DNA from: Planosporangium thailandense
GTDB lineage: Bacteria > Actinomycetota > Actinomycetes > Mycobacteriales > Micromonosporaceae
DNA length: 64,000 nucleotides
Assembly (NCBI RefSeq): GCF_011947195.1
Contig: NZ_JAATVY010000001.1
Location: 310,001-374,000, forward strand
Reading direction: 5' to 3'
The notes below the pieces were generated by a model. The model was not told where the DNA came from and did no database searches. It saw nothing but the letters and a program-made list of their open reading frames with translations. The translations under genes were made by a program, and so were the position numbers. Positions 53,152 through 64,000 of the stretch are shown piece after piece (the stretch's first letter is position 1; every line of letters begins with the position of its first letter).

Positions 53152-54173
53152 TGGCGCACTTCTGGTACGCGATCCTCGGGCTGTTCCTGGCCGCGTACGT
53201 CGGGCTCGGTGGGCTCGACATCGGCGTCGGCCTGGTGCTGCCTGCCCTGCGGGGCGACGGGCAGCGCCGCGCCGCGCTCGGCGCGACCGCCCCGTTCTTC
53301 CTCGGCAACCAGGTCTGGATCGTCGCCGCGGGCGGGGTGTTGTTCGCCGCCTTCCCCCGCGTCGAGGGTGAGCTGTTCACCGCGGCGTACCCGCTGGTGG
53401 CCGCGCTGGTGCTCGCCCTGGTCGGGCTCGGCGCCGGGGTACAGCTGCGCTGGCGCACGGCCGCCGCGAAGACGGGCCGTGGCTTCGACGCCCTGATCAC
53501 CGGCTCCGCGCTGGTACTGGCCGTCGGCGCCGGCGCACTCCTCGCGGCCCTGCTCACCGGATTGCCGCTGCGGACCGGTGGCGGCCACGCGCCGGTCTCG
53601 GCGCTGATCGGCGGCTTCCCGCTCGCCGCCGGCCTGGCGGGCGGCGCCCTCGCCCTGGCGCACGGGGCCGCCTACCTGTCCTGGCGGGTCAGCGCCGACC
53701 CGGCGGTCGTCGATGGCGCGTCCATCGCCGCCACGGCGCGCCGGATCGGGGCCGCCGCGGCGCCGGCAGCCGCCGCGCTGGTCGCGGTGGCGGCCTGGGT
53801 CGCGGCGGCCGACGTACGGGTGCGCTCGGCGGTCGCGCACCCGGTGGCGGCGGTGGCCCTCGCCGGGGCGGTGGCGGTCGCGGCGCTCCTGGCCCGGCTC
53901 GCGCTGCGCGCGGACCGGCCGGCCCTCGCGGTCATGGCGACCGGCGTAGCCGTCGCACTGCCCGTGGTGCTCGTCGCCGCCGCGCTGTTCCCGCACGTCC
54001 TGGTCTCGACGGCGGACCCGGCCGCGAGCCGGACCGTGACGGACGCCGCGGCCGGCGCGCCGACGCTGCGCCTGCTCGCCTGGCTCGCCGGCCCCGTGCT
54101 GCCGGTACTGGTCGCGCTGCAGGTGGCGAACTGGTGGCTGTTCCGGCGCCGGCCGGACGCGCGATGCCGGTAG
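53151..54173 (+). CDS. cydB: cytochrome bd ubiquinol oxidase subunit II
   Basis: 340-residue second subunit with about eight to nine helices. It starts MAHFWYAILGLFLAAYVGLGGLDIG, the family N-terminus with the conserved Gly-Gly-Asp, followed by FLGNQVWIVAAGGVLFAAFP. The start overlaps the cydA stop (TGATG). The cydDC exporter genes needed to mature the oxidase are not beside it, so they must be elsewhere. A short G/C hairpin follows 4 bp after the stop. Confidence 0.94.
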   Translation: MAHFWYAILGLFLAAYVGLGGLDIGVGLVLPALRGDGQRRAALGATAPFFLGNQVWIVAAGGVLFAAFPRVEGELFTAAYPLVAALVLALVGLGAGVQLRWRTAAAKTGRGFDALITGSALVLAVGAGALLAALLTGLPLRTGGGHAPVSALIGGFPLAAGLAGGALALAHGAAYLSWRVSADPAVVDGASIAATARRIGAAAAPAAAALVAVAAWVAAADVRVRSAVAHPVAAVALAGAVAVAALLARLALRADRPALAVMATGVAVALPVVLVAAALFPHVLVSTADPAASRTVTDAAAGAPTLRLLAWLAGPVLPVLVALQVANWWLFRRRPDARCR

Positions 54174-54177
54174 GAGA

Positions 54178-54194
54178 TCCGGGGGATCCCCGGA
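54178..54194. terminator. short hairpin after cydB
   Basis: TCCGGGG/CCCCGGA 7-bp perfect stem with a 3-nt loop, starting 4 bp after the cydB stop. No T-tract. A weak terminator or processing site is the simplest reading. Confidence 0.45.
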
Positions 54195-54230
54195 CATCGT
54201 CGGGGCGCGTCTTGTGCGACCCTTGACGGC

Positions 54231-54950
54231 GTGTCCGCAACAGCGTCACGGCTGCCCGCGGTGGACGGGCACCTCATCGATGAGTATGTGGCCGGCCTGT
54301 CCCGCTGCCTGATCGGGCCGCGCCGGGTCAAGGCGGATCTGCTCGGCGAGGCCAGGGACGGGCTGGTCGACGCCGCGGAGGCCTACCTCGACGCCGGTCT
54401 GCCCTTGTCCGAGGCGGTGGCGCGGGCGCTCGCCGACTTCGGCGGTCACGCTCAGGTAGCGGCCGACTACCAGGCCGAGCTGGCGGCCGCGCAGGGGCGG
54501 CGTACCGCGGCGCTGGTGGCGATCGTGATGCCGGCCATGGCCCTGCTGTCGCGGCTGATGTGGATGAACAGCCCATGGGTGGACTCCGGTCCGCCACCCG
54601 CCGCTCCGTACCTGCTCGTGGCGCACTCGCTCGACGTCCTGCAGGTAACCGCCGCGATAATGGCGCTGCTGACCCTGCTCGGGTACGGCTGGGGGAGCAG
54701 GTTCCTGCCCGCAGCGCGGATACCGGCGCCCGTCGTGCTGGCCCGGCTCATGGGGGTCGGCGTACTGGTCTTCGCACTCACCGAGATCGTGATCGCTGTC
54801 GTGATCTACGCGTGGAGCGTGCACACCTGGCCGGTGTCGGCCGGCTGGCCGCCGCTGCTGGTCGGCGTGGCGCTCATTCCACTGTGTCTGCTCGCGGTCG
54901 GCCGCTCCGGCCTGCGCTGCCTGCGCGCGGGGGCCGTCCTCACGGGTTGA
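54231..54950 (+). CDS. permease-prefix-domain (HAAS-like) membrane protein
   Basis: 239-residue protein. The N-terminal 85 residues (LIDEYVAGLSRCLIGPRRVKADLLGEARDGLVDA..EA.. ALADFGGHAQVAADYQ, quoted in parts) match the small helical domain found in proteins co-encoded with PadR regulators. Four hydrophobic helices follow (about 92-110, 127-149, 163-190, 200-225). GTG at 54231. Its stop overlaps the stop of the convergent PadR gene by 11 bp. It may sense membrane stress for the PadR partner; function is unproven. Confidence 0.8.
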   Translation: MSATASRLPAVDGHLIDEYVAGLSRCLIGPRRVKADLLGEARDGLVDAAEAYLDAGLPLSEAVARALADFGGHAQVAADYQAELAAAQGRRTAALVAIVMPAMALLSRLMWMNSPWVDSGPPPAAPYLLVAHSLDVLQVTAAIMALLTLLGYGWGSRFLPAARIPAPVVLARLMGVGVLVFALTEIVIAVVIYAWSVHTWPVSAGWPPLLVGVALIPLCLLAVGRSGLRCLRAGAVLTG

Positions 54951-55272
54951 CCGGCCGGGGCGTCAGGAAGGCGCCGATCGTCGCGGTGAACTCCGCCCAA
55001 CTGGACCGCTCCGCGGCGAGCGTCTTCCGGCCGGCCGTCGTGAGCTGGTACGTGCGGCGCTCCCGGCCGCCCACGGTGCTCCACGTGCTCTCCACGTACC
55101 CGGCCCGCTCCAGCCGGCGCAGCGCCGGATAGACGGTGCCGGTGGGCAGGGAGAGCGCGCCACCGCTGCGGGCCTGGAGCGCTTCGATGATCGCGTACCC
55201 GTGGCGCGGCCCGTCGTCGAGTACCGCGAGCAGGAGTGCGTCCAGGTGCCCGCGCAGCGCATCGGCCTTCAC
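54940..55272 (-). CDS. PadR-family transcriptional regulator
   Basis: 110-residue winged-helix repressor. LRGHLDALLLAVLDDGPRHGYAIIEALQ is the PadR hallmark, followed by LPTGTVYPALRRLERAGYV (recognition helix) and ERRTYQLTTAGRKTLAAE (wing). GTG at 55272 has no clear ribosome site, so it may be leaderless. Convergent with the HAAS-like membrane protein, its usual partner. A PadR-like ATGT-N9-ACAT site is found before cydA, 3.4 kb away, and might be its target. Confidence 0.9.
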   Translation of the reverse strand: MKADALRGHLDALLLAVLDDGPRHGYAIIEALQARSGGALSLPTGTVYPALRRLERAGYVESTWSTVGGRERRTYQLTTAGRKTLAAERSSWAEFTATIGAFLTPRPVNP

Positions 55273-55371
55273 GCGTAGCGAGTCTACGGATACCCGAACC
55301 GCGTGACCACGCTGGTTGCCCGGTTGGAGGTGCGGCCACCGCTCGCGACGGCTGCGCCGGCGCCGCGAATG

Positions 55372-55389
55372 AGTTACCGTGGAGTAACT
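55372..55389. promoter_or_regulatory. AGTTAC-N6-GTAACT palindrome, candidate GlnR-like site
   Basis: Perfect 6-bp half-sites around 6 nt. The GTnAC half-site with a 6-nt spacer resembles GlnR boxes of actinobacteria (GTnAC-n6-...), and the next gene makes glutamate synthase. It is 100 bp before the padR start and 328 bp before gltB, so the target is unsure. Confidence 0.4.
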
Positions 55390-55521
55390 TCTATTTGGTG
55401 CGCGAGCATCGTTTCGGATCGTGGGATCGGCTGCCGGATGGTGGGAGCAACGGCGCATCCGTCATGCGGCGTCGAGCCTTCATTGTGAGGCGGGGCACGC
55501 CTTACGCGCATGCCGACGGCG

Positions 55522-55538
55522 TGTGACGCCGCGTCACA
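55522..55538. promoter_or_regulatory. TGTGAC-N5-GTCACA palindrome upstream of gltB
   Basis: Perfect 6-bp half-sites with a 5-nt centre, 179 bp before gltB. Close to Crp/Fnr-type sites (TGTGA...TCACA) but the spacer is one base longer than the classic form. Confidence 0.4.
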
Positions 55539-55716
55539 ATGGGGTTTGTCCACGTCGGGGCAGGCGCGGTCTCGAAGCTTGGGGACCCGCTGTCACGGTC
55601 GGATGACTGTGATCAGTTCTACCCTCTCGTCCGAGGGTTGGTCTCGCGTACACTCGACGCGACTACCTGGGCCGACGTCGTCCCTATCTGCTGTCCCGAC
55701 GACGCGAGGAGGCCCG

Positions 55717-58700
55717 ATGGCTTCGCCACAGCTCCCCCCGACGCCTCAGGCGCAGGGTCTCTACGACCCCGCAAACGAGCACGACGCCTGCGGTGTTGCC
55801 TTCGTGGCGGACGTGGCCGGCCGGCGCTCACACGAGATCGTGCAGCGGGGCCTGCAGGCCCTGCTGCGGATGGATCACCGCGGCGCGCGCGGCGCCGAAC
55901 CCAACACCGGTGACGGTGCCGGCATCATGATCCAGGTTCCGGACGCGTTCTGCCGCGCCGTGGCCGGCGTGGAGCTTCCACCGGCCGGCCAGTACGCCAC
56001 CGGGCTGGCGTTCCTGCCGACCGACCAGGCGGACGCCGAGCGCGCCATGGCCGTGTTCGACAAGTACGCCCTGGTCGAGGGTGCGCGGGTACTGGCCTGG
56101 CGCGACGTGCCGGTCGACGCCAGCGACCTCGGAGCCAGCGCCGTCGCCGCCATGCCGCGCATCGCACAGGTCTTCATCGCCGCTGACCGGCTCACCGAGT
56201 CGCCGGCGGGCCCGGCCGGCGAGCCGTTGAGCGGCCTCGAACTCGACCGCGTCGCGTTCTGCGTGCGCAGGCAGACCGAGCGCGAGACCCGCGAGCGGGG
56301 CATCGGCACGCACTTCCCGTCGCTGTCGAGCCGCACCATGACCTGGAAGGGCATGCTCGCCCCCGACCAGCTGCCGCTGGTGTACCGGGAGCTTTCCGAC
56401 CCGCGCGTGGAGAGCGCGATCGCGCTCGTGCACAGCCGCTTCTCGACCAACACCTTCCCGTCGTGGCCGCTGGCGCACCCGTACCGGTACATCGCCCACA
56501 ACGGCGAGATCAACACGATCCGGGGCAACCGCAACTGGATGGCCGCTCGCGAGGCGCTGCTCGCCAGCCCGGAGATCCCCGGCAACCTGCGCCGGCTGTT
56601 CCCGATCTGCACGCCCGGCGCGTCGGACTCGGCCAACTTCGACGAGGTCCTCGAACTGCTGCACCTGGCCGGACGCAGCCTGCCGCACGCCGTCCTGATG
56701 ATGATCCCGGAGGCGTGGGAGAACGACCCCGGGATGGACCCGGCCCGGCGCGCGTTCTACCAGTTCCACGCGAGCCTGATGGAGCCGTGGGACGGCCCGG
56801 CGGCGGTCGCGTTCACCGACGGTACGGTGATCGGCGCCGTCCTCGACCGCAACGGCCTGCGGCCGGGGCGGTGGTGGCACACCGCCGACGGCCTGGTGGT
56901 GCTCGCCAGCGAGGCGGGCGTGCTCGACCTCGACCCGGCCACCGTCGTGGCCAAGGGGCGGCTCCAGCCCGGCCGGATGTTCCTGGTCGACACGGCGGCC
57001 GGCCGCATCGTCGCCGACGACGAGATCAAGGCCGAGCTGGCGGCGCAGGAGCCGTACGACGAGTGGCTGCACGCCGGGCTGATCCAGCTCGAGTCGCTGC
57101 CGGAGCGCGAGCACGTGGTCTACACCCACGACTCGGTTCTGCGCCGTCAGCAGACCTTCGGCTACACCGAGGAGGAGCTGAAGATCCTCATCGGCCCGAT
57201 GGCCCGCGCCGGTGCCGAGCCGATCGGCTCGATGGGCACCGACACCCCGGTCGCGCCGCTGTCGACGCGCCCGCGGCTGCTCTACGACTACTTCACCCAG
57301 CTGTTCGCGCAGGTGACCAACCCGCCGCTGGACGCGATCCGCGAGGAGTTGGTCACCAGCCTGTCCGGCACGATCGGGCCGGAGGGCAACCTGCTCGAGC
57401 CGACGCCGGCGAGCTGTCGGCAGATCGTGCTGCCCGGGCCGGTCATCGACAACGACGAGCTGGCCAAGATCCTTTCGATCGACGAAGACGGCGACATGCC
57501 GGGCTTCCAGGCCGTACGCGTCTCCGGGCTGTACCCGGTCCGCGACGGCGCGGTCGGCCTCAAGGGGCGGCTGGTCGAGATCATGCGCGGCGTGTCCGAG
57601 GCGATCGAGGACGGCGTACGGGTCCTCGTGCTCTCCGACCGCGACTCCAACGCCGACCTCGCGCCCATCCCGTCGCTCCTGCTCACCGCCGCGGTGCACC
57701 AGCACCTCGTGCGCGAGCAGACCCGCACCCAGGTGGCGCTGATCGTGGAGTCCGGCGACTGCCGCGAGGTGCACCACGTCGCCGTCCTGGCCGGTTACGG
57801 CGCCGCCGCGGTCAACCCGTACCTGGCGTTCGAGAGCGTCGACGACCTGATCGCCACCGGCGCGCTGCCGGGCGTCAGCTCCGAGAAGGCGATCAAGAAC
57901 TACGTCAAGGCGCTCAACAAGGGCGTCCTGAAGATCATGTCGAAGATGGGCATCTCGACGGCCTCGTCGTACTGCGGCGCCCAGGTCTTCGAAGCGGTCG
58001 GCCTCGCGCCCGACCTGGTCGAGCGGTACTTCACCGGGACCAGCAGCAAGATCGGTGGCATCGGGCTGGCGGAGATCCACGCCGAGGTCGCCGCCCGGCA
58101 CGCCAAGGCCTACCCGGCCAACCCGGCCGAGCGCACCCACCGGCGGCTGGAGGTCGGCGGCGAGTACCAGTGGCGCCGCGAGGGCGAGCTGCACCTGTTC
58201 AACCCACAGACGGTCTTCCTGCTCCAGCACGCCACCCGGTCCCGCCAGTACGAGATCTTCAAGAAGTACACGTCGAAGGTCGACAGCCTCGCCGAGCAGG
58301 CGGCCGTGCTGCGCGGCCTGTTCCGGTTCAAGGCGGGCGTGCGCCCGGCCATACCGATCGACGAGGTCGAGCCGGCCAGCGAGATCGTCAAGCGGTTCGC
58401 CACCGGCGCGATGAGCTACGGCTCCATCTCGGCCGAGGCGCACACCGACCTCGCCATCGCGATGAACCGCCTCGGCGCCAAGTCCAACACCGGCGAGGGC
58501 GGCGAGGACGTCGAGCGGCTGCACGACCCGCTCCGGCGGTCGGCGGTCAAGCAGATCGCCAGCGGCCGCTTCGGCGTCACCAGCGAGTACCTGGTCAACG
58601 CCGACGACCTGCAGATCAAGATGGCGCAGGGCGCCAAGCCGGGCGAAGGCGGTCAGCTGCCCGGCAACAAGGTATGGCCGTGGATCGCCAAGACCCGGCA

Positions 58701-60358
58701 CGCGACGCCCGGCGTCGGCCTCATCTCGCCGCCGCCGCACCACGACATCTACTCCATCGAGGACCTGGCGCAGCTCGTCTACGACCTCAAGAACGTCAAC
58801 CCCAGCGCCCGGATCCACGTCAAGCTCGTCTCCGAGGTCGGCGTGGGCACGGTCGCGTCCGGGGTGGCGAAGACGAAGGCCGACGTCATCCTCATCTCCG
58901 GGCACGACGGCGGCACCGGTGCGTCCCCGCTCAACTCGCTCAAGCACGCGGGTACGCCCTGGGAGCTGGGGCTGGCCGAGACCCAGCAGACCCTGTTGCT
59001 GCAGGGGCTGCGGGACCGGGTGACGGTGCAGGTCGACGGGCAGCTCAAGACCGGCCGGGACGTCGTCGTCGCGGCGCTGCTGGGTGCCGAGGAGTTCGGG
59101 TTCGCGACCGCGCCGCTGATCGTCGAGGGCTGCGTCATGATGCGCGTCTGCCACCTCGACACCTGTCCGGTCGGCATCGCCACCCAGAACCCGGAGCTGC
59201 GCAAGCGGTACACCGGCAAGCCCGAGTTCGTGGAGAACTTCTTCCTGTTCCTCGCCGAGGAGGTCCGCGAGTACCTGGCCGAGCTGGGCTTCCGGACGCT
59301 CGACGAGGCGATCGGGCACGCCGAGCTGCTCGACGTGCAGCCGGCCGTGGAGCACTGGAAGGCGTACGGGCTGGACCTTTCGCCGGTGCTGCACGTGCCC
59401 GACCTGCCGGCGGACGCGCCGCGGCGGCAGAGCGTCAAGCAGGACCACAAGCTGGAAGAGGCGCTCGACAACAAGCTGATCGCGGCCGCCTCGGCGGCGC
59501 TCAACGACGGCACCCCGGTGAAGATCGAGATGCCGGTACGCAACGAGAACCGCAGCGTGGGCGCGATGCTCGGCGGCGAGGTGACCCGCCGGATCAGCGC
59601 GGGCCTGCCGGACGACACGATCGACGTGACGCTGCGCGGCACGGCCGGGCAGTCGTTCGGCGCGTTCGTGCCGCGCGGGATCACCCTGCGGCTGTTCGGC
59701 GACGCCAACGACTACATCGGCAAGGGCCTGTCCGGCGGCCGCCTGATCGTGCGGCCGGACGAGTCGGCGCCGTTCGTCGCGCCCGGTTCGCCGTACGGCG
59801 GCGCCGAAGACCACATCATCGGCGGCAACACCGTCCTGTACGGCGCCACCAGCGGTGAGGTCTACCTGCGCGGCCGGGTCGGCGAGCGGTTCGCCGTGCG
59901 CAACTCGGGGGCGACGGCGGTCGTCGAGGGCATCGGCGACCACGGCTGCGAGTACATGACCGGGGGTACGGTCGTGGTGCTGGGCAGCACCGGGCGCAAC
60001 TTCGGCGCCGGCATGTCCGGCGGCGTGGCGTACGTGTGGAACCTCGACCGGTCCCGGGTCAACCCGGAGCTGGTCGACCTGGAGCCGGTGGCCGATCCGG
60101 AGCTGTTGCGGTCACTGGTCGCGCGGCACGCCGACGAGACCGGATCGACAGTGGCGTCTTCCCTTCTGCAACGGTGGGACGAGGCCGTCGTCGAGTTCAC
60201 CGCGGTCGTCCCGCGCGACTACAAGCGGGTAATGGAAACGATCAAGGCCGCCGAGGCTGCCGGCCGTGACGTCGACGAGGCGGTGATGTCGGCCGCGACC
60301 GGGTCCTCGAAGCCCGCGCCGCCGGCGCCGACCCCTGAAGACAAGACGGAGGTGGCTC

Positions 60359-60366
<8 letters not shown>
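55717..60366 (+). CDS. gltB: glutamate synthase large subunit
   Basis: 1549-residue enzyme that transfers the amide of glutamine to 2-oxoglutarate. A short propeptide of 24 residues precedes the N-terminal nucleophile Cys25 ([11 protein letters not shown]) of the class II glutaminase domain (to about 430). Central and FMN domains follow, with the 3Fe-4S cluster in [15 protein letters not shown] (C-x5-C-x4-C) near residue 1140. The C-terminal GxGxG helix domain ends the protein ([32 protein letters not shown]). ATG at 55717 has GAGGAGG upstream. Overlaps gltD by 8 bp. Confidence 0.96.
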
Positions 60367-61828
<1,462 letters not shown>

Positions 61829-61835
61829 TTCCCGC

Positions 61836-61885
61836 CGATCTTGGACACTTGGCGGTGCCATAGGCCCGCCAAGTGTCCAAGATCG
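61836..61885. repeat. perfect 50-bp palindrome, copy 2
   Basis: Identical over all 50 bases to 22171-22220, with 20-bp stems and a 10-nt loop. It fills the 57-bp space between the convergent ends of gltD and the dioxygenase gene and can act as a bidirectional terminator. Confidence 0.9.
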
Positions 61886-62662
61886 TCAGATCACCTCGAA
61901 TGACCGCTTGGCCAGCCCCAGCCAGAAACCGTCGATCTCCTGGCGCGGCGGCGCCTCGGGGTCGTCGGCGGCACCCAGGGTGACGAACAGCGGGGCGAAG
62001 TGCTCCACCGTGGGGTGCGCGTACGGCATGCCGGGCGCGTGGTGGCGGAAGTCGATCAGTTCGTCGACCGCGCCGCGAGCGAGAGCCTCGGCGGCCCACG
62101 CGTCGAACTCGGCCGACCACCCCGGCGGCGTGGCGTCGACCCGCCATTCCCGCAGGAACGGCAGGCCGTGGGTGAGGAATCCGCTGCCGATGATGAGGAC
62201 GCCTTCGTCGCGGAGCGGCTTGAGCCGCCGGCCCAGGTCGAGCAGTCGTTCGGGGTCGAGCGTCGGCATGGAGATCTGGAGCACGGGGATGTCGGCGGCC
62301 GGGTACATGACGGTCAGCGGCACGTACGCCCCGTGGTCGAGGCCCCGGTCGGGCTGCTCGGCCACCGGCTCGGTGTCGGCCATCAGCGCCTTGACCTTCG
62401 CGGCGAGCGCGGGCGCGCCGGGGGTGCGGTACTGCGTGCGGTAGTAGCGAGCGGGGAACCCGCCGAAGTCGTAGACGAGAGGCACGCCGGTGGCTGTGGC
62501 GCCGATCGTGAGCGGTGCGGACTCCCAGTGCGCGGAGACGATGAGTATCGCGGTCGGTCGGGGGAGCTTGCCGGCCCAGGCGGCCAGCTCGTGTGTCCAG
62601 GTCGGGTCGTCCACCAGCGGCGGAGCGCCGTGTCCGAGGTAGAGCGCCGGCATCCGGTGCAT
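61886..62662 (-). CDS. LigB/DODA-type extradiol ring-cleavage dioxygenase
   Basis: 258-residue class III extradiol dioxygenase. Metal and active-site positions: His in LGHGAPP near the start, His in VSAHWES, and the conserved region ISMPTLDPERLLDLGRRL...GSGFLTHGL plus APLFVTLGAAD. Family members open catechols or DOPA; the substrate here is unknown. ATG at 62662 has GGGGG 6 bp upstream, giving MHRMPALYLGHG. A promoter with two palindromes is visible upstream, so the gene is inducible. Convergent with gltD. Confidence 0.9.
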   Translation of the reverse strand: MHRMPALYLGHGAPPLVDDPTWTHELAAWAGKLPRPTAILIVSAHWESAPLTIGATATGVPLVYDFGGFPARYYRTQYRTPGAPALAAKVKALMADTEPVAEQPDRGLDHGAYVPLTVMYPAADIPVLQISMPTLDPERLLDLGRRLKPLRDEGVLIIGSGFLTHGLPFLREWRVDATPPGWSAEFDAWAAEALARGAVDELIDFRHHAPGMPYAHPTVEHFAPLFVTLGAADDPEAPPRQEIDGFWLGLAKRSFEVI

Positions 62663-62691
62663 TGCTGTCCCCCAATCCGAGTTGCGGCGAT

Positions 62692-62740
62692 CTAGTTGAA
62701 CGCTCAACTAGCAGCCTAACGGATTTAGTTGACACGTCAA
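62692..62740 (-). promoter_or_regulatory. promoter and two operator palindromes of the dioxygenase gene
   Basis: On the minus strand, -35 TTGACG (62735-62740) and -10 TAGGCT (62713-62718) are 16 bp apart. One palindrome CTAGTTGA-N4-TCAACTAG (62692-62711) covers the expected start site, and a second, TTGACACGTCAA (62729-62740), covers the -35 box. Both share TTGA/TCAA halves, as in MarR-type operators. No regulator gene is adjacent. Confidence 0.6.
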
Positions 62741-62881
62741 GTACTTTTCCGTGTGGTGTGCCTCGTCACGCGCGGCGCCGCGAATTGTCGGTGGTCGTCG
62801 ATAATATTCGTACATGTGTTCGATCATTGAGTGTGATGACGTCTCCTGGCTCTGTCGACAGCGGGACGGTGGTGAGCCGGG

Positions 62882-63853
62882 TCAGGGACGATGGGCGGGG
62901 CCCACGGTCGGCGGCCGCACGTGATCCGGGTTGGCGGCCTCCACAGTGGATGCCGTGGGCCAGAGCGCCCCGACCTCGTCGCGCATGCGCCGGCCCAGCC
63001 GGGCGTGCGCGGCCACGAGGGGATGGGTCGCGCCGTGGTTGTGGCCGTGTCCGGGTAGGTCGGCGAAGAACGAGAAGATGAGCCTCGGCGTCCGGTCGGC
63101 GTCGAACATGGCGCCGGCCTCGTGCCGGCCGTCGTCGAGGGCTCCGTACTTGCTGACCGTGCGGAGCCGCTCGGCGGACGACATCTCGCGGCGCACGCCG
63201 TCGGTGAAGCCGTGCAGGAGGCTGAGGACGAACCGGGTCGCCGCGGGGGAGACCATGGACCCGTCCACGAGCTTGTGCAGCAGCCGGTGCGTCTCGCGGG
63301 CCGTGGTGGTGCCCAGGAACATCCGCCGCGGGTCGTCCGGCAACGGCTCCACCCGGGTGTGCGTGAACCCCTTGCCGGCCAGGTACTCGTTGATCTCCGG
63401 GCCGGCGCACACCTGGCCGCACAGGCGGACCGCGGTGTTGTCCGACAGCATCAGCATTGCCGTGAGGACGTTCGCGAGCGTGAGCCGGTCGCCCCAGACC
63501 GTCTGCAGGTGGTAGATGCCGTCTCCGTACAGGACGGTGTCGGCGGTCAGTTCGAGCGTGCGGTCGAGTCGCAGCGCCCCGCGGTCCACCTTGTCCAGGA
63601 CGGCGCAGGCGATGGCCGCCTTGTTCACGCTCGCGGCGGGTACGACCTCGTCGGCGGCGTCTTCGACGGCGACCCGGTGCGTACCGTCCGGGTCGGCCAG
63701 GGTCACCAGCGCGTGCCAGGAGCCGCCGGCCCGGGCGACCTCCCGTCGGTAGGCGCGCCGGATCCGGCCGCGCGCCTGCGCCGTACATTCTGTGCTGGTC
63801 GTGGCTCCTCCCGTCAGGTCGCCGGAGCGGGGGTACGGTCCCAGGTCTACCAA
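62882..63853 (-). CDS. class A beta-lactamase-like serine hydrolase
   Basis: About 323 residues if started at TTG 63853. The frame is open further, to an ATG at 63964, but that would overlap the divergent pyk start. Serine-hydrolase motifs: SxxK as SVNK in VPAASVNKAAIA, SDN in MLSDNTAVRL and a KTG-like SKYGAL near the C-terminus. No clear signal peptide is seen, which is odd for a beta-lactamase, so a cytosolic penicillin-binding-like hydrolase or a misplaced start is possible. The His-rich LPGHGHNHGATHP near the end is unusual. Confidence 0.75.
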   Translation of the reverse strand: MVDLGPYPRSGDLTGGATTSTECTAQARGRIRRAYRREVARAGGSWHALVTLADPDGTHRVAVEDAADEVVPAASVNKAAIACAVLDKVDRGALRLDRTLELTADTVLYGDGIYHLQTVWGDRLTLANVLTAMLMLSDNTAVRLCGQVCAGPEINEYLAGKGFTHTRVEPLPDDPRRMFLGTTTARETHRLLHKLVDGSMVSPAATRFVLSLLHGFTDGVRREMSSAERLRTVSKYGALDDGRHEAGAMFDADRTPRLIFSFFADLPGHGHNHGATHPLVAAHARLGRRMRDEVGALWPTASTVEAANPDHVRPPTVGPAHRP

Positions 63854-63962
63854 GATCTGGCGATCAGCGCAGGTCGGAGGTGGGTCACGGGCGGCTCCGG
63901 CGCAGCCGACGCGCTCAACCTGCGGGCCCGGCGCCCGGACTGACCGGGCAACGGTTAGCCTC

Positions 63963-64000
63963 ATGTGTGTGATACGTCGCGCGAAGATCGTCTGTACGAT
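63963..64000 (+). CDS. pyk: pyruvate kinase, first codons only
   Basis: The last 38 bases encode MCVIRRAKIVCT, ending at the window edge. RRAKIVCT is the characteristic N-terminus of bacterial pyruvate kinase (usually followed by LGPAT). The start is ATG at 63963 or GTG at 63969. With only 12 residues the call rests on this match alone. Confidence 0.7.
   Translation, partial: MCVIRRAKIVCT

Larger units (their letters stand above)
55273..55716. promoter_or_regulatory. 444-bp control region between padR and gltB
   Basis: No convincing gene. It holds two clean palindromes (55372-55389 and 55522-55538) and a small hairpin ACCCTC/GAGGGT at about 55620-55637. The length is large for this gene-dense window and fits complex control of gltBD. 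Promoter boxes could not be assigned with confidence. Confidence 0.5.

Noticed and set aside
55828-59943. 1371-codon open frame on the minus strand opposite gltB
   Set aside because: Arg/Val/Asp/His-rich translation with no family features; a shadow of GC-biased codons in gltB.
63854-63964. Longer N-terminus for the beta-lactamase-like protein from ATG 63964
   Set aside because: The start would overlap the pyk start codon on the other strand and the added residues show no signal peptide; kept as an alternative only.

Overview
The window is about 64 kb of very GC-rich DNA with dense genes, many GTG starts, frequent ATGA/GTGA stop-start overlaps, and families typical of Actinomycetota (HemQ-type heme genes, DUF3000, split LigC/LigD polymerase, SpdB-like DUF2637, pRiA4b ORF-3). 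Gene content and order fit a filamentous actinomycete, most likely Micromonosporaceae; this is inferred from the genes, not from a marker gene. No rRNA, tRNA, CRISPR array, transposase or integrase was found. Both window ends cut genes: dxs lacks its 5' end and a pyruvate kinase gene begins at the right edge.

Layout. 1-7.9 kb: dxs, a beta-propeller membrane protein, an OmpR-type two-component pair, a TPR-GGDEF diguanylate cyclase and a DUF2637 membrane protein. 8-11.4 kb: a fadA-fadB beta-oxidation operon that ends in two large hairpins. 11.5-19 kb: RNase D/DUF3000, then hemE, an SDR/EamA pair, and the cgoX-chdC pair of the coproporphyrin-dependent heme pathway. 18.5-25 kb: GNAT, msrB, a LigD-type polymerase, an ArsR/EamA divergent pair with twin operators, a tiny DUF4236 protein, an exported S33 peptidase and a LigC-type DNA ligase. 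25-28.5 kb: a four-gene ABC-2 exporter operon.

28.5-31.8 kb is an accessory patch of lower GC with immunity-like genes (CdiI-like, colicin-immunity-like), unknown small proteins and a duplicated 3' end of cutA. 31.8-35.7 kb: GNAT, a P450 and an SDR with a zinc ribbon. 36-42.5 kb is a second accessory patch: an HTH/TPR regulator, NUDIX hydrolase and SLOG protein in a row, then a GlxA-type regulator and a quinone-oxidoreductase-like enzyme bracketed by the SLOG gene and a broken SLOG fragment, then a Uma2 protein.

42-48.8 kb holds the most striking operon: herA, sbcD (mre11), sbcC (rad50), nurA and an AlkA-like glycosylase, all on the minus strand. The first four are in the order known from archaeal DNA-end-resection operons. 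49-55.3 kb: a RibD-like reductase with a tiny Cys-rich gene before it, a pRiA4b protein, two ACT-domain proteins, cydAB, and a membrane protein/PadR pair. 55.7-64 kb: gltBD, a LigB-type dioxygenase with a clear promoter-operator, a class A beta-lactamase-like protein and the start of pyk.

A perfect 50-bp palindrome occurs in two identical copies, each between convergent gene ends (22.2 kb and 61.8 kb). All homology statements rest on reading motifs by eye; no database search was possible.
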